From positions 249,470 through 313,469 of the forward strand of contig CAJNOP010000175.1 of assembly GCA_905250075.1 (NCBI GenBank): a DNA stretch of 64,000 nucleotides, written 5' to 3'. This DNA is from Rotaria sp. Silwood1. Taxonomy: Eukaryota; Rotifera; Eurotatoria; Philodinida; Philodinidae. The position numbers were made by a program, and so were the translations under genes. The notes beneath the pieces are model-generated. The model saw only the letters and a list, made by a program, of their open reading frames with translations, had not been told where the DNA came from and made no database searches. This document shows, one piece after another, positions 12,741-24,505 of the stretch. Positions within the stretch are counted from its first letter, which is position 1. Each line of letters begins with the position of its first letter.

Positions 12741-14863
12741 CTGTCAGATTGACCAAAACTGAAAACCAAATGTAATATCAGATAATGGAAGAAAGTGTAT
12801 AGGAGTATGTGTGCACGAAGAGGTGATGCATATCCACACACACATCGAATCTAATGGTTCAGAGAATAGATCGTGCTTCTGTATTTCGTCCTATTCGACC
12901 TATTTCATGCAGCTCAATTATATAAAAATACAATCATGAATTATTGGAAAGAGGAAGTTCGAATCACTTTCTACAAGCATTCTTTCCATGCAAAAAAGAT
13001 AATGCGAAGACTGAAAAAACTTAGGTACGATAGCTGCCATCATACCTTTCTGTTTTGTTAGTTATAACTTTTGTTAAGGACTTATTGTTTCTACAGCACA
13101 GATATAGTTGGCAGTAGAAGGTTATTATTGACATATGTAAATTCCCATTTTAAGCGTTATTAAAAGATTGCTCTAACAAGGCTTTCTCTTACACTTTGTA
13201 TAAGTCTTTGTAGAAACGTTCCATCTGAAACCTTTAATATCTTCACGAATCCCGAAAGGAACTCTCATCTAGAGTTCGAGTTCTTCTCTCGCAGTAATTG
13301 TGTCAAATATGACAGAAAATTTTTTGCTCACTGAAAAATGCTATTTCAACATATTTCACATTTTCATGCTGAGAGAATTCAGTAGCTTTTTCGATATACA
13401 TGCATATCGAATGAAGAATTTTAGCTAATAAATATACATAATACAACTCTGAAACGGTATTAGTCACAATGTTGAAGTCTTCAAGTACTATTATTGATAT
13501 TAAACACCCAATATTCGTCTTTATTAAGTTCTCTAGTTGACAGAGATGTACTATGAAAACTTTTAATTTTTTAAGTGCAAAATCAATGTGTTATAGATGC
13601 ACAAATGTACAGCAACAGTCGGACAGTGGCATAATTTTATTATGAATTCACATTCGGAGAAATATGATATAGTAAACATTTATCGCTGCATGATACATTC
13701 CAATAAAAAGAGCAGAAACGAGATCATTACTTACGTTTTTATTTCCTGAGATATCAATAATAAATTCTGCGTAATAATGCTGTCAAGAGAAAATAGAATA
13801 GTGGATGTGTCATACCAATCAGAATTGATGTTGATGCTGTTGTCAAGATGGTATACAAACAACTCGACATATGTTTGTTTAAGTAATTCATACAAATGAG
13901 AGAGACAAATAAAAGGAAAGAAAAGAAAAAAATTGAAACACTGTCGAAAATAAGAATCAGAGAACAGTTACTTTCATTTGTTTAAGTCATTCATACAAAT
14001 GAGAGAGACAAATGAAAGGAAAGAAAAGAAAAATATTGAAACATTGTAGAAAATAAGAATCAGAGAACAGTTACTTCCACTAATCGTCACATTGATCACA
14101 ATACTCGGTTACTCCATAAATAAACTGAATAAGCTATCTATCTCTCCATACAACAAATTCACCTAAAATTCGTGCCACACAACATTCTCAGGATGTAGGT
14201 GTGTATACAGATCGAGGTCCGGATGTGTATAAATGTGACTGTGAGTGTTATCCCTTCACTCATCTCACTATCCACCCTCCAGCTCATCGAAAGAAATGAA
14301 TTCATACTTAATAACTGTTCCTTGTGATTGTGAGGGTGGGCGTCCATTAAGAGAAAAATCACAGCTACATTCTCTCAAATTATTTTAACAAACTACATAA
14401 GATCTTTGTCGTTTTCTTTTCAATATGGATGCATTCACTAAAGCAACAATTTTCAACATATGAGTCACTCGTAATGAAAGCAATTTATTATAGTATTTGA
14501 CACCTCTCTTCTATTCACTTGCACATTATTTCAGTTAACGCGAATAGCATTGAAATTCTACTGGGAGAGTGAAAAATGTAAAAATTTTCAAAATATATTG
14601 GTACTTATTTAGATACTCCAAAGCCTAGATTTCTGAAAAATTCTAGCAAAAATTGATTATATATCCGTTTTACCTGCATGATACTTAGAATCTCCAAGCA
14701 AATAAAAATTGACTTTACGAACCCCATCAAGAGTTGATCTTATCCAATCATCTTTTATAGCAATTCGTTTAATTGTAATGCTAAGTCTAGTTCATCTCTA
14801 TTATCCATACCTGGTAGATAAATATCATTGATATTCGGTGCCAAGAGAAGGCAGATACGGGTG
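12741..14863. other. Intergenic region upstream of the WWE-ART gene
   Basis: About 2.1 kb without a supportable gene. It holds a weak telomere-like hairpin at 12805-12846 (TATGTGTG versus CACACACATC), a 103-bp tandem duplication described separately, and GGTGTG/CACACC-rich patches near 14190-14345. Short reading frames here have no recognisable content. Confidence 0.5.
13871..14078. repeat. Two-copy tandem duplication, 103-bp period
   Basis: Two adjacent copies of about 103 bp begin at TTTGTTTAAG (13874 and 13977). They share the CATACAAATGAGAGAGACAA block, an AAAGGAAAGAAAAGAAAAA stretch and the end AGAATCAGAGAACAGTTACT. Few mismatches separate them, so the duplication is recent. It has no coding content. 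Confidence 0.85.
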
Positions 14864-15716
14864 ACCGCTCACTTGGTCGCACGACACTTCGTCGCGATCA
14901 TTTCGTCGCACGATCACTTCGTCGCATAACACTTCGTCGTACGACATTTTGTCGCAGAACATTTTTTTTCGTTCTGTTCATTGCATTCCTCTTAATTATT
15001 TTTTTTAAAAACATGAAATTGATCAATTTAACTCATCGTCATTTTATGTATCATACATAACAGAACCATCAACAAAGTGAAACGAAAAAGCAAGAAAAAA
15101 GAAAAAAAGAAAAAAGAAAAAAGAAGACAACTAATCTAAAGGGAAAAATAATCTAAAGAACTAATTTGGAGAGCGTTGGACAAGTACCAAGGTCAAAGTC
15201 AACTCGTCGTATTCCAATAATTCCAATAGAATTCAATACTTAGGACTCCGATAAGATCTGATGCTATCCGATAGTCAGATCCATCGCGTTCTGGCAATGT
15301 TATCGTTGATCTAGTCAATATTAAAATTCATTAACATAATGACAAATATAATTATTTTTTGCTGACTTTAACTGTCTCAGAATTACATTTGGTTAAGACC
15401 TTTCATCGATCTATTTTCCGAATTCAAGTCATACGTTTTAGAGCAATCAATTGTCTGTCCTTGTTGTACCCATATTTTAGAGTTTTTCATTTACCTTATT
15501 TTATTTTGACTAGTTATCAAAAAAAACAGGACTAATTAACAGAAATACAAGAAGCAGAACGAAAGAACAAATTATTCTGCAACGAACAGAACGAAAGAAA
15601 TTGTTCTGCGACAAACAGAATGAAAAAAAAAATGTTCTGCGACAAAATGTCGTACGACGAAGTGTTATGCGACGAAGTGTTATGCGACGAAGTGATCGTG
15701 CGACGAAATGTACTAG
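14864..15716. mobile_element. Foldback-type element with arms of tandem 15-mers
   Basis: The left arm (about 14870-14966) is six tandem copies of a 15-mer near CACTTCGTCGCAYRA. The right arm (about 15631-15710) is the inverted array of five to six copies. Inner flanks continue the complementarity (GAACATTTTTTTTCGTTCTG versus CAGAATGAAAAAAAAAATG). The central 0.6 kb has no transposase. Long inverted arms made of short tandem units are characteristic of Foldback elements or similar MITEs. No clear target duplication was found. Confidence 0.65.
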
Positions 15717-16972
15717 CGCCTCGAGTTATATAAGTGTATATATATAATTAAAAAAAACGCTCTGTACTGCACTGCGTCTTGACACGCTCTTTCAAATAAA
15801 AAAAGTATAAATGCCTTGAATGAGTATCAACAGAGAAATTTGGTTTTCGCGTTCGAGATATCGTAAACCGAGAAAAAACGAAAAAGATTGATTGGTTTTT
15901 CAAAAAACCACTAGTTTTTCGAATAGGGGTTGTCAGAAATCATGAAAATGTTTTGGAAAAAATGAGATATGAAAGAGAAGTTCTTATCATTTATGAAAAA
16001 GCAAATGATGGGTTATCTCCCCATGTATTTATCTCAATTTTGACCATTCTAACGAAAACAGATTTTTTTTAAGGGGGAGAGGGAGGCGCTTAAAAAGAGA
16101 GAAGAAGAAATTGCGACGTGCAACAAAGAGCTCTTTTTTTTGCAACCATTAACTTGAAGTTTAAGTTTTTTTGTTGCAAAAGTAGAACAGAAAAGAAGCA
16201 GTATATAATTCTGAAGTAAAACTTTAAAGTATTAAAGAATACTGACAAGGGTGTTTTTGATGCTATTTATTTCAAATGGGATGTAGTGAATCGAATATTC
16301 AGTTGTCTTCTATAATACTATAACTGGCAATTGATCAAAATTCACTAAGATTATCTGAAGCAATAGAATCACTACAAATTGACTTATTAGCCAAAGATAA
16401 TTCTCTAGAAAAAAGCACCAGTTCATTTTCAAAACCTAGAAACCTATAGACTTATGTGGGTTGATGAAAATTTCAAAAATAAACTCGATCTACAATTACT
16501 AAAGACCGCGTTAAAAGGTTTCTTTATACATATTCTATAACTTGAACTTACATGAAGTAAAACAAAAGTAGTACAAACTTTCTGACAATATCCGATTCAA
16601 TTTGTATCTTAACAGTGTGCTTTTATAGAGCAAATTCGACTAGAGGTAACAAGCGAGGAGCAAACTGGAGGTCAAAAAAGTTTTACGGAATCTTCAAAGT
16701 GTTTTATAACACTTATTTGCAAGAATCTGAAATATAACAAGCTTCAAAATGATGGTTGAAAGAAAATTAAGGAGGTCTTTGAAAATCAACACTAAATTCA
16801 TTAAAGTTAAGAATTGTGATCGAATGCTAACTTTTTCTATCTCAGTCAATCGAGCTCCGGTTGGTGTCAGTGATTTCAGTTTTTTAGCTGTATCTTTGAT
16901 AAAAATTTCGTGGAAGTTAGTTCGAGTCAGTCTGAGTTTCACACATCGCGAGTCTTATGACGAGTAGTGTCT
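15717..16972. other. Intergenic region
   Basis: It contains T- and A-rich stretches, a purine-rich block near 16070-16115 and probable 3' flanking sequence of the minus-strand gene that ends at 16973. Overlapping short frames at 16694-16967 on both strands have no recognisable motif and I do not call them. Confidence 0.4.
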
Positions 16973-17944
16973 TCATTTATGGCGAGTACAATAATGGCGA
17001 TATTGAAGAAAAAAACCTGACAATGTGAAACAAAGACCCCCAAACACAAAAAGTATTGCTGCTCTGTTCTCGCCAAAATCTCCAACATTAAAACGAGGCA
17101 GAAAAACGATGGTGCCTATAAAGTAAAAGACGCCACCAATTCCAGCGAAACCATCGATGCCCAAAGCTGGTTTATCGTTCAGAAGGTTAGCTAGACGGAA
17201 TTGGTGATTGTATAGATTGTCACTATTCGTACAGCCTGATCGATAAATTTTCCAAGCTTGTGATGTATAGATGACAGCTGAACCGACGATGAACAACCAT
17301 TCACCGAGTGTCAAATATCTATTTAATGCTGGTATAAACAGAATCGATCCAGCTAGATAGAGAGCCGATCCACATGCAGAGGTAAAGAAATTAATTCCGA
17401 TTTCGGCACGTTCGAATCGACCCAATAACGTCTGTCGTGAATGCCGAAACACATTGACATTCGAAGCTTCGAATGCTTCACGATAATACTTATCAAAACA
17501 GCAACCAATGCGATAGTACCACCATTCTTGTAGATCAGCAAGAAGAAAAAAAAAGGAACCAATGGTAAACAGCCATCCACCGGCTACTAAGGCCTTCGGA
17601 TGTTGGTTGACAACGTTGGCAAGATACATGCAAGACCCAGTAATGAAAAAGAGACCTCCCAGCATATAGTGAGTTCCATGAAACATCCGCCATACGATTG
17701 ATTGTGGTCGATCAAGAATCTTGTCACCGTCATCTACGGCAAAAGATAGTTTTTCGAAAGTGGGTGCCATAACTTCTTGAGTATTAAAATTACTTTTTTG
17801 TGAATGTATGAAATACGTCTCACGTGTGTGACCTTGTGAGATAAGACTATTACGATGAGAGAAAAAACGGACACAATTTTGTTGTTTTAATGATAGGCGT
17901 AGAAAAGGATAGAGAGAAAACAAGAAGATAAGATACGAGGACAT
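16973..17944 (-). CDS. Six-helix membrane protein, YrhK-like repeats
   Basis: Single-exon frame of 323 aa. A second in-frame ATG at 17770 gives 265 aa starting MAPTFEKL and may be the true start, since the first 58 residues look unlike the rest. Six hydrophobic segments fall in three pairs: about 92-114 and 120-142, 184-206 and 212-234, 266-284 and 294-316. Each segment carries a related pattern, for example GGLFFITGSCMYL, GGWLFTIGSFFFLL, GSALYLAGSILFI and GEWLFIVGSAVIY. This resembles the YrhK family of small two-helix proteins, present here as a triplication. YrhK has no settled function. The loop after helix 2 contains EWWYYRIGCCFDKYYREAFE, which may face the cytosol. Membrane topology is confident; the family name is tentative. 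Confidence 0.6.
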   Translation of the reverse strand: MSSYLIFLFSLYPFLRLSLKQQNCVRFFSHRNSLISQGHTRETYFIHSQKSNFNTQEVMAPTFEKLSFAVDDGDKILDRPQSIVWRMFHGTHYMLGGLFFITGSCMYLANVVNQHPKALVAGGWLFTIGSFFFLLADLQEWWYYRIGCCFDKYYREAFEASNVNVFRHSRQTLLGRFERAEIGINFFTSACGSALYLAGSILFIPALNRYLTLGEWLFIVGSAVIYTSQAWKIYRSGCTNSDNLYNHQFRLANLLNDKPALGIDGFAGIGGVFYFIGTIVFLPRFNVGDFGENRAAILFVFGGLCFTLSGFFLQYRHYCTRHK

Positions 17945-19077
17945 ATCGAAAGAGTGAACATGCCGTGTTCGATATGTTATCCACGATTATTTTGGCTGTC
18001 TGTTGTCCTCTGTATTAAAGACAAAACACATAAAAAAAAAAAGGAAAATACAACGAAAATTTCATCAATTGCGATGAGCGAAGCTAACATTGATGAAGTA
18101 TCAACAATATTGCCACCAGTTGAAGTAACCTTGCCTATTTGCGTTGATGCAAGACATTTGAATTGATCAAGAACTGCTTGGTAAAAGCCCGAACCGTTGT
18201 CGATAATGAACTTTCGTCCCAAATGTCGAAAACAGAATAGAATGAACTTATTCGTCCATATTAATATAATTGACGTCCGTTAAATTATTGTCTTTCAACT
18301 TTTCATTTCATTCATTGCTTCTTTCGTTTATATTTGCGTTTCATTTCTGCTCTTGTACACATACCATTCTTCCATTGAGCTCACTTAGTGATAGACATTC
18401 CTTATTATTTGCTCGTTCTTTTCATTGTTTGTCATTGATTCGTTTTTCGTCTATATACTCTTAAAGTGGTTTTGAATAGCATACATGCTTTCACTCACAT
18501 GAGTGTATTGTATATAACATTAATCTACTGACAACATAATTTAGGGTCGCTGATAAGTAAATCCGTCCTTCGACATAGGCAGGTGCTGTGTAGCATTTAA
18601 TAAAAACATTCCGTCAATTTTGGTCATTGATAGGAAGGAATGAACAAAAATGTAATATTTCATATGTTGCACCCCTCATGTTATCATCAATCGTATTAAA
18701 GGTCCAACCTGGCTAACATTTTGAAGGCCTGACCTACTTGTGACAGGCATACACCCTTCTGAGCCTACTTATGCCTATCATCTTATTTTCTCAGCCAGTT
18801 CTGCCTGACCTGTCTGCAAAGGCACGTCTATTATGTCTGAGCCAATATAATTATAATAATATGATATTATTCAATATTACTCTTCATAGAAAGTCCAGCA
18901 AGTCAATTGAATCAATCTAGATGGCACAAGCGAAAATTTTATGATATCAACATTCAAGAGAATATTTTTAAGTGTTCACTATTCAGAGGTATTTCTTTCT
19001 TATCTGTGCACGAGAGGATATAGGAAAATATGTATAATAAAAAATTGGCTCTAGGAAGCTTTTTTCTAGTGGTTCAA

Positions 19078-19134
19078 GGGTGTGGGTGTGAGATGGAAGT
19101 ACAGAAGATTAATAGTCACACCCACATCCTCACC
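19078..19134. repeat. Telomere-like hairpin
   Basis: Left arm GGGTGTGGGTGTGA (19078-19091) pairs with TCACACCCACATCC (from 19116); the loop is about 24 nt. A weaker relative follows at 19246-19304. Confidence 0.7.
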
Positions 19135-19668
19135 TTCAATGATCTCTACAAAATTATTTTTAAATGACCTTAATACACTAATTGAAGAGGCACAGTTTGT
19201 TTTGCATATAATACCGTGGCTCACAATAATATTCATGCTTTTGTATGGTGGGCTACGAGTGTGGATTCCAAATAGATACTCTTATACACCCACATCCTGC
19301 ACTCTAGTGCAACAATCGAAAGACTATTGATAAGTTCAGATAAACTCGGACTCGAAACACTTTCTTGCCTAATATCAGTAGCTTTTGTGGTTTAGTGTAC
19401 CTTGAACGCAAACGCTCTACTGTTGGTCAAATCATGCATTGGGGACTTAGTGCCTTATGAGAATGCTGTCAAGTCACTTTTATTGGCATCTTAAGAGAGC
19501 TGAACATAGATGAAAGATTCTTCAATTCCAACCTAGTTGAGGACCCACTGTTTTGGGATTGCGTAGGCCAACAAGTTTGTGAATGTCTGAATATTGTCAG
19601 CAGGAGTAAGATAGACTCGAAATCCGGTAATACTTACGTTATAAAAACGATGTTGCACCCCCAACATA

Positions 19669-19947
19669 TCAGATTGAATTGATTCCACCCAAACTTGTCA
19701 GATAAATAGGCGTCATATGGAATTGATACTGTGTAGTATTGACTTGAGCGAAAATACCGATGCTAGTTTGATAAGGGTAAAATTCACTTGCTGGCACTTG
19801 ACCTAGACAGATAGCATGAGATTGCATTGAGCGTCTAATGAGTGCATCTATTTGATCTTGCTGTGCATCCAACCGTTGGATGAGAGCAGCCAATTTTGAT
19901 TTAAGAGAATGGCGATCATTCGATCCTAAATGACTTCGACTGTTAGC
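19669..19947 (-). CDS. Orphan terminal exon, coiled-coil-like
   Basis: A strong acceptor, CTTTTTTTCAG, precedes an open frame of 92 codons ending in TGA. The peptide starts ANSRSHLGSNDRHSLK, has a short heptad-like stretch (LAALIQRLDAQQDQIDALI) and ends SLGGINSI. I do not recognise the family and could not find upstream exons with confident donors. It is either the 3' exon of an unidentified gene or a relic. Confidence 0.3.
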   Translation of the reverse strand, partial: ANSRSHLGSNDRHSLKSKLAALIQRLDAQQDQIDALIRRSMQSHAICLGQVPASEFYPYQTSIGIFAQVNTTQYQFHMTPIYLTSLGGINSI

Positions 19948-20386
19948 CTGAAAAAAAGACAGCGAGCAAGAGTATGAATCGGGAGGCAAAAGCCATCAAC
20001 AAAGCTTAATATAATAACAAAATAGCACTTAAATGTCGCTTTATCTATTTTTCATTTTCTCGCGGATTAGTCTCATGTTTCATTGCAGCATTTCTTTGAA
20101 TACTCATGTCAACAGTTTGTTCTATTCACGTGCTGTTCAATGATAATACAGTACCAAGATTATATCTGTTGCACTTTCGCCACATTACTATCAATGGATG
20201 ATGCTTCTAACAAACATTCTCTCAACCGAATAAACACATAATCTCAATCCTCATAGGTACTCACACCGTCAAGTTCGACTAATTCTAATTCCTAGGATTG
20301 TTCGGCCTGATTACAACTGAAATTAGAATTGGTCAAACTGGTATTGGTTAGGGATGGGAAGTTACCTTTAAACAGGCACCTACTTT

Positions 20387-20438
20387 GGGTGTGGGTGTGG
20401 GTGTAGGCCTTTATCTTCTCTTCACTCACACCCTACTC
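20387..20438. repeat. Telomere-like hairpin
   Basis: The arm GGGTGTGGGTGTGGGTGT is close to two and a half TGTGGG units and faces CACTCACACCCTACTC. The loop TTTATCTTCTCTTCA is the complement of the AGAGAAGAT loop in the copy at 52102, so the copies are probably related by descent. Confidence 0.7.
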
Positions 20439-22120
20439 AAAATAATACTGGATGTGTGCTCGGAATTATATTGGCAATAGCCGTAATGAACTACAAATTT
20501 TATTGAGAGTAGAAATTACATAAGAGCCAGATCGGTCGGACCCGACACTGATTAAGCAAAGCTTGATTCGGACCGGGCAAGCCTAACGCTTTTCTATGCC
20601 ATTCTGGACTTGGCCAAGCCATGAAAAAGTGGCTGGTTTCGGGTCTTACTAGACATTGGAATCATTGCTTGCTTCTGCTTTTTTCTTATAAGGTTTTTTT
20701 TAATTATTTTGAATATGCTGACGAAAAGAATGCCAAGATGGTGGGCGCAAGTTCACTTTAAAGACACAGGTCTTTCATTCCTACTCAGCGTTGTATATGG
20801 ATATATTACACCAATGACTGCAAAGTATATGATTAAAATGAACATTGAATGACATAAAACAAAACTTATCTCTTTACTTTTAAATTTTAACTAAATGTTA
20901 TTTCAAAACTTCAGGTTAGTATTATGCATTAAAAAACGAAAAGAAAAGATTTGAATATATGCATGTCTACTTCCTATATTTCACAACTCTTGTCTTTTTT
21001 GTTACTGACCTAAGAAAATAATATGCAGTTGAAATCATTGAAATACAGAATAAAAATAGCAGTAAAAGCTTTTCTAATCTAATGATGTATCAGAGAAAAA
21101 TCTCTATAGTGGTTTGCTGAAAAATCAATGAGTTTCTGATACCAATGAAGACTATAAAGCAAGAATTTTATTTTGATTACTTTGTGTTTTCAAATGATGT
21201 AATATTTCAATGTCTGTGTGTATCAAACATCATCATCTATTTAAATGAATCTTATTGATATCAAATAACAACTACAAAATGATATTAATATATTTCTTTT
21301 TTTATCATACCAATAGATCGAAAAAACAAGAAAAGCCTCATGATGTCTGATATACATAGACATTGAAATATTACATTATTTGAAATAAAAAAATAAAAAG
21401 AAAACTACAAAAATAAAATTCTTGCAGTTTCGTCTTCAGCGACATTAGAAACTCATTGTGCTTTTTCTAATCTAAACTAGTTAAAGGTTTTTTTAACACA
21501 TAATTTCATTTCATGAACATTACTCTTCATGTCAATAGAGATATATGTTATAACGATTCCAAAATAAAAACTGATGGTTTTCATTTAGATTAGAAGTTAT
21601 GACTAAAAAAACAGCATAATATTGGAAATATAAGTGCTTCAGTGAATTTTCTAATAGTTTCATTCGAATTTTCCAAAAAATAATAGATTAGTTTTTTACA
21701 ACTCCTTTGAGCAGCCTTTATTAGATATAATAACACTTTTAAAGATATTCCTGTCATAGTGATCAATAAAAAAAGACGCCTTTGATTTGTCAATTTAAAT
21801 GTCATAACATTATTGACAATTGTTCAAGAATTCATCCACAACTCGTATTTCAATATGATATTGATAACTATTAAAGACAGCAAACCTATTGTCCATGTAA
21901 TATTACTCTCATTTAATTTATCGTAATGAGAAATATTTGGTGCAAGAATATTTCAATAGTTTCAAAAAGTAAGTATATTGACATTTTTATTATTATTCAT
22001 ACGATTATGGAATATAGAAAGCGAAAAAGTCCAAAAACAGATCATTTGATGTTTGTATCTACAGCATGAAAAATTGCACATGCATCCATAAGAAAAATTT
22101 TTAGTGATGAAGAAACACAG

Positions 22121-22725
22121 CTTACTAATGCTTGTTTCAAAAAAAAAAGGCGGGTGAGTATTTTTTTTGAATAACTTTTGAATAGATTTAGCTAGAGAAT
22201 TGAGGTTTTGACCATTAGAAAGAAAAGATACAGACTCATCGAACCATACATGAAAAAATTTTTCTAACTACTTTCCTAACAGTTTTAGTCAAACGTTCTC
22301 AAAAAATTGCTTTTTTTCATACGTTAAAAAAGGTGATTTTTCGTCCAAAAAACTACAAAAACTTAAATTTTTCGATTATTTTGTTGAAAAAATTGAGTAA
22401 TAAATTGCAATCCAATAGTTAGTATATCTTGCTGGTAGTGGCTAGGAATAGAATTTTTATATAGTTTTGTAGCTCTTCATCTGGTGGTTCTAACACACTC
22501 CTGAAAACCAATAAATTAATATTGCGACTATGACACGCATGCTGCTTTTCTAGAAGTTTTATATAAAACTGTTACGAAAGTAGTTAGAAAAATGTTTTCA
22601 TCTATGGTTCGATGCGTCTTTATCTTCTCTTCCCAATGGTTAAAACCGCAACTCTCTAGTTCAATCTGTTCAAAAGTTATTCCAAAAATGTCCACTTGAC
22701 TTTTTTCTAAATGGGCATTAGTAAG
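22121..22725. mobile_element. 605-bp inverted-repeat element (MITE-like)
   Basis: Ends CTTACTAATGC and GCATTAGTAAG. The arms (about 22121-22292 and 22558-22725) are imperfectly complementary over about 165 bp and share blocks such as AATAACTTTTGAA, CATCGAACCATA and TTTCTAACTACTTTC. The centre is about 260 bp, non-coding and T/A-rich. No target duplication could be fixed, so the superfamily is open. Confidence 0.65.
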
Positions 22726-22735
22726 TTTTTAATTC

Positions 22736-23695
22736 TTATGCTGATTTTTCTTGCTGTTGTTGATAGCCATAATCAAGTTGTTGACTCTGCTCATGTTGTT
22801 GTTGAGCGTCTCGTGTGCGCTTTAATTCTGTAAAAAGTATTTGTAGTTTTTCTTTTATAGAGAATCAGAGGACATTAGACAGACAGATGGTAGAATTTCT
22901 CGGCCTGTTCATCAGTTTTCTCGAAAGCGAAAATGTGCATACAACTTGAGTATGATTTTATTCCATAGCGCATCAAAATTGTTCATACACTTAATATTCA
23001 AAAACTTTTTTAATTCTAAATCACCTATATTTCGAACTTTTTTTTCATCGTCTGATCTTCTCTCACTATCTGCTATATCTGGATAGTCATTGAGCAAAAA
23101 GAATTTTCTATAGCTCCATGACATTTGAACCAAATGAGCTAATTTTTCTTTCCTCATAATAGTGAAGGGCTCCAAATGCTTTTTGCCAAATATAAACGAT
23201 AGATTTTTGGTTTTTTTAATATGATTCGAGTTTAGAGGTGAGAAAGTTATTGTTATTTTTTTTTGTTATTAATAACAATAACATTAACTTTCTCACCCCT
23301 ATTCGAGTTCCTCATGTTCTTAATTTTTTTCAATTGGTTAAATAATTTATTTACGATATTTGACTTTTTGCTTAGCCTATCTAGATTATCTAAAACTCCA
23401 CAGAACGTTTTCAGCTGTTTTTAAACAAGAAACCGCTCAAAAATCCAGTCGACTACAGTGAGCTTGTGATAGATTACATCCATGAGTAATCAATTGCAAC
23501 GATACATAGGTATCGAAAAAATCTTTGTATATTCCATTTTATAGAGTTTATTATGCTAATCATTTTTTGTAAAGGAAAATTCTATTTTGATCTACAAATA
23601 ATGGTGTTACAGTTCAATTACTGGAACATCGAGTTGCTCAGGATCACAGGACGATTTGATGTTTTCCGCTGATTTGAAGCCCGCAATTTTATTTG
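22736..23695 (-). CDS. Candidate exons of unidentified minus-strand gene(s)
   Basis: Three exon-like pieces. (1) 22736-22827: acceptor TTTTTACAG, a frame reading ELKRTRDAQQQHEQSQQLDY and then a Gln-rich end with TAA. (2) 22912 to about 23210: an open frame with NLSFIFGKKHLEPFTIMRKE, DYPDIADSERRSDDEKK and a charged C-terminus ending FRFREN. (3) 23607-23695: acceptor TTTTTATCAG, then NKIAGFKSAENIKSSCDPEQ and a TAA after VIEL. Two or three pieces end in their own stop codons, so they are not one simple gene. I recognise no family. They may be relics or alternative 3' ends. Confidence 0.22.
23225..23312. repeat. Hairpin with near-identical arms
   Basis: The motif TTCGAGTTTAGAGGTGAG plus AAAGTTATTGTTATT is mirrored by AATAACAATAACATTAACTT and then TCTCACCCCTATTCGAG. 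The arms are about 35 nt with a T-run loop. No coding content. Confidence 0.6.
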
Positions 23696-23839
23696 CTGAT
23701 AAAAATAGAAATATTTTTACAAGAATAATCAGAGAAGCAAGCTATATAAAATGAGATATGTCAACAAATTTTTGGATACGTTTTTCGTTTTTTATTGTTG
23801 TGATTACTTATGAGAATAGCTGGTAAAAACGGGTGATCG

Positions 23840-23885
23840 GCGTGTGGGTGTGATAACGATGTTGGTCTCAACCAAATCCACACCC
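23840..23885. repeat. Telomere-like hairpin
   Basis: GCGTGTGGGTGTGA faces TCCACACCC with a loop of about 23 nt that contains TTGGTCTCAACCAA, a second small palindrome. Confidence 0.6.
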
Positions 23886-24056
23886 TCTTTTTGTCAAGAA
23901 AAAAAATGTAGGAGTGAATATTATATAATCGCTATAGTTTCGTCTTTTCTTGCAATTGGAAGTTGGATGAATAGTGTTAGCGAATTGTGTTCACAATACT
24001 GAGAATCAAATCTTTTTTTTGCAAAACTATTTTTTCACTTTCTTGTACTCATGGAA

Positions 24057-24127
24057 GTGCGAGTGTAGGTATGCATGCGCTTGTTGATCTTTTCTGCGGC
24101 ATCATCCTCACCCATATCCACACCCTG
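24057..24127. repeat. Telomere-like hairpin, degenerate
   Basis: GTGCGAGTGTAGGTA faces CCTCACCCATATCCACACCC; the loop is about 34 nt. It lies about 380 bp upstream of the PARP4 gene. Confidence 0.5.
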
Positions 24128-24505
24128 AATCGCTTGAAGAGATTTATTTTTCCTCTTATCATATGGTGAACATTATAACAATTCTGTAAGCCATCTAGTA
24201 GTTTAAATATCTAGTCGAGTCATTTACACAATTGGCGACAATATCCACAGTGAAGTGCATTAGTGTCGTGCTTGGTGATTTGCCGACATTTTCACAATAT
24301 ATCTCTTTCATCGGCTTGTGCAATAACATAAAATACATGACATGACATGTGCAGAATTGTAAAGAAAAAAGTCAACAGCATTGGCCTACTTACTTTTTTC
24401 TCTTTTTCTTTCTCTCAAACACTAGATACTTGAATATTAGTCATCATAAAAACGATAAAATGAATATATTTGTAAATTAATTAGAAAATTATTGATTACT
24501 TTCAG

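Larger units (their letters stand above)
17945..22120. other. Mostly non-coding region with hairpins and one orphan exon
   Basis: About 4.2 kb. It carries telomere-like hairpins (19078, 19246, 20387), an orphan minus-strand terminal exon (19669-19947) and a somewhat GC-richer patch at 20520-20650. A minus-strand frame at 17977-18222 has no recognisable domain. No complete gene is supportable. Confidence 0.45.

Noticed and set aside
16694..16967. Overlapping short frames on both strands
   Set aside because: They mirror each other, have no domain and lie in the likely 3' flank of the minus-strand gene.
17977..18222. Minus-strand 81-codon frame upstream of the YrhK-like gene
   Set aside because: It begins with TTG, has no recognisable domain and no clear splice link to the downstream gene.
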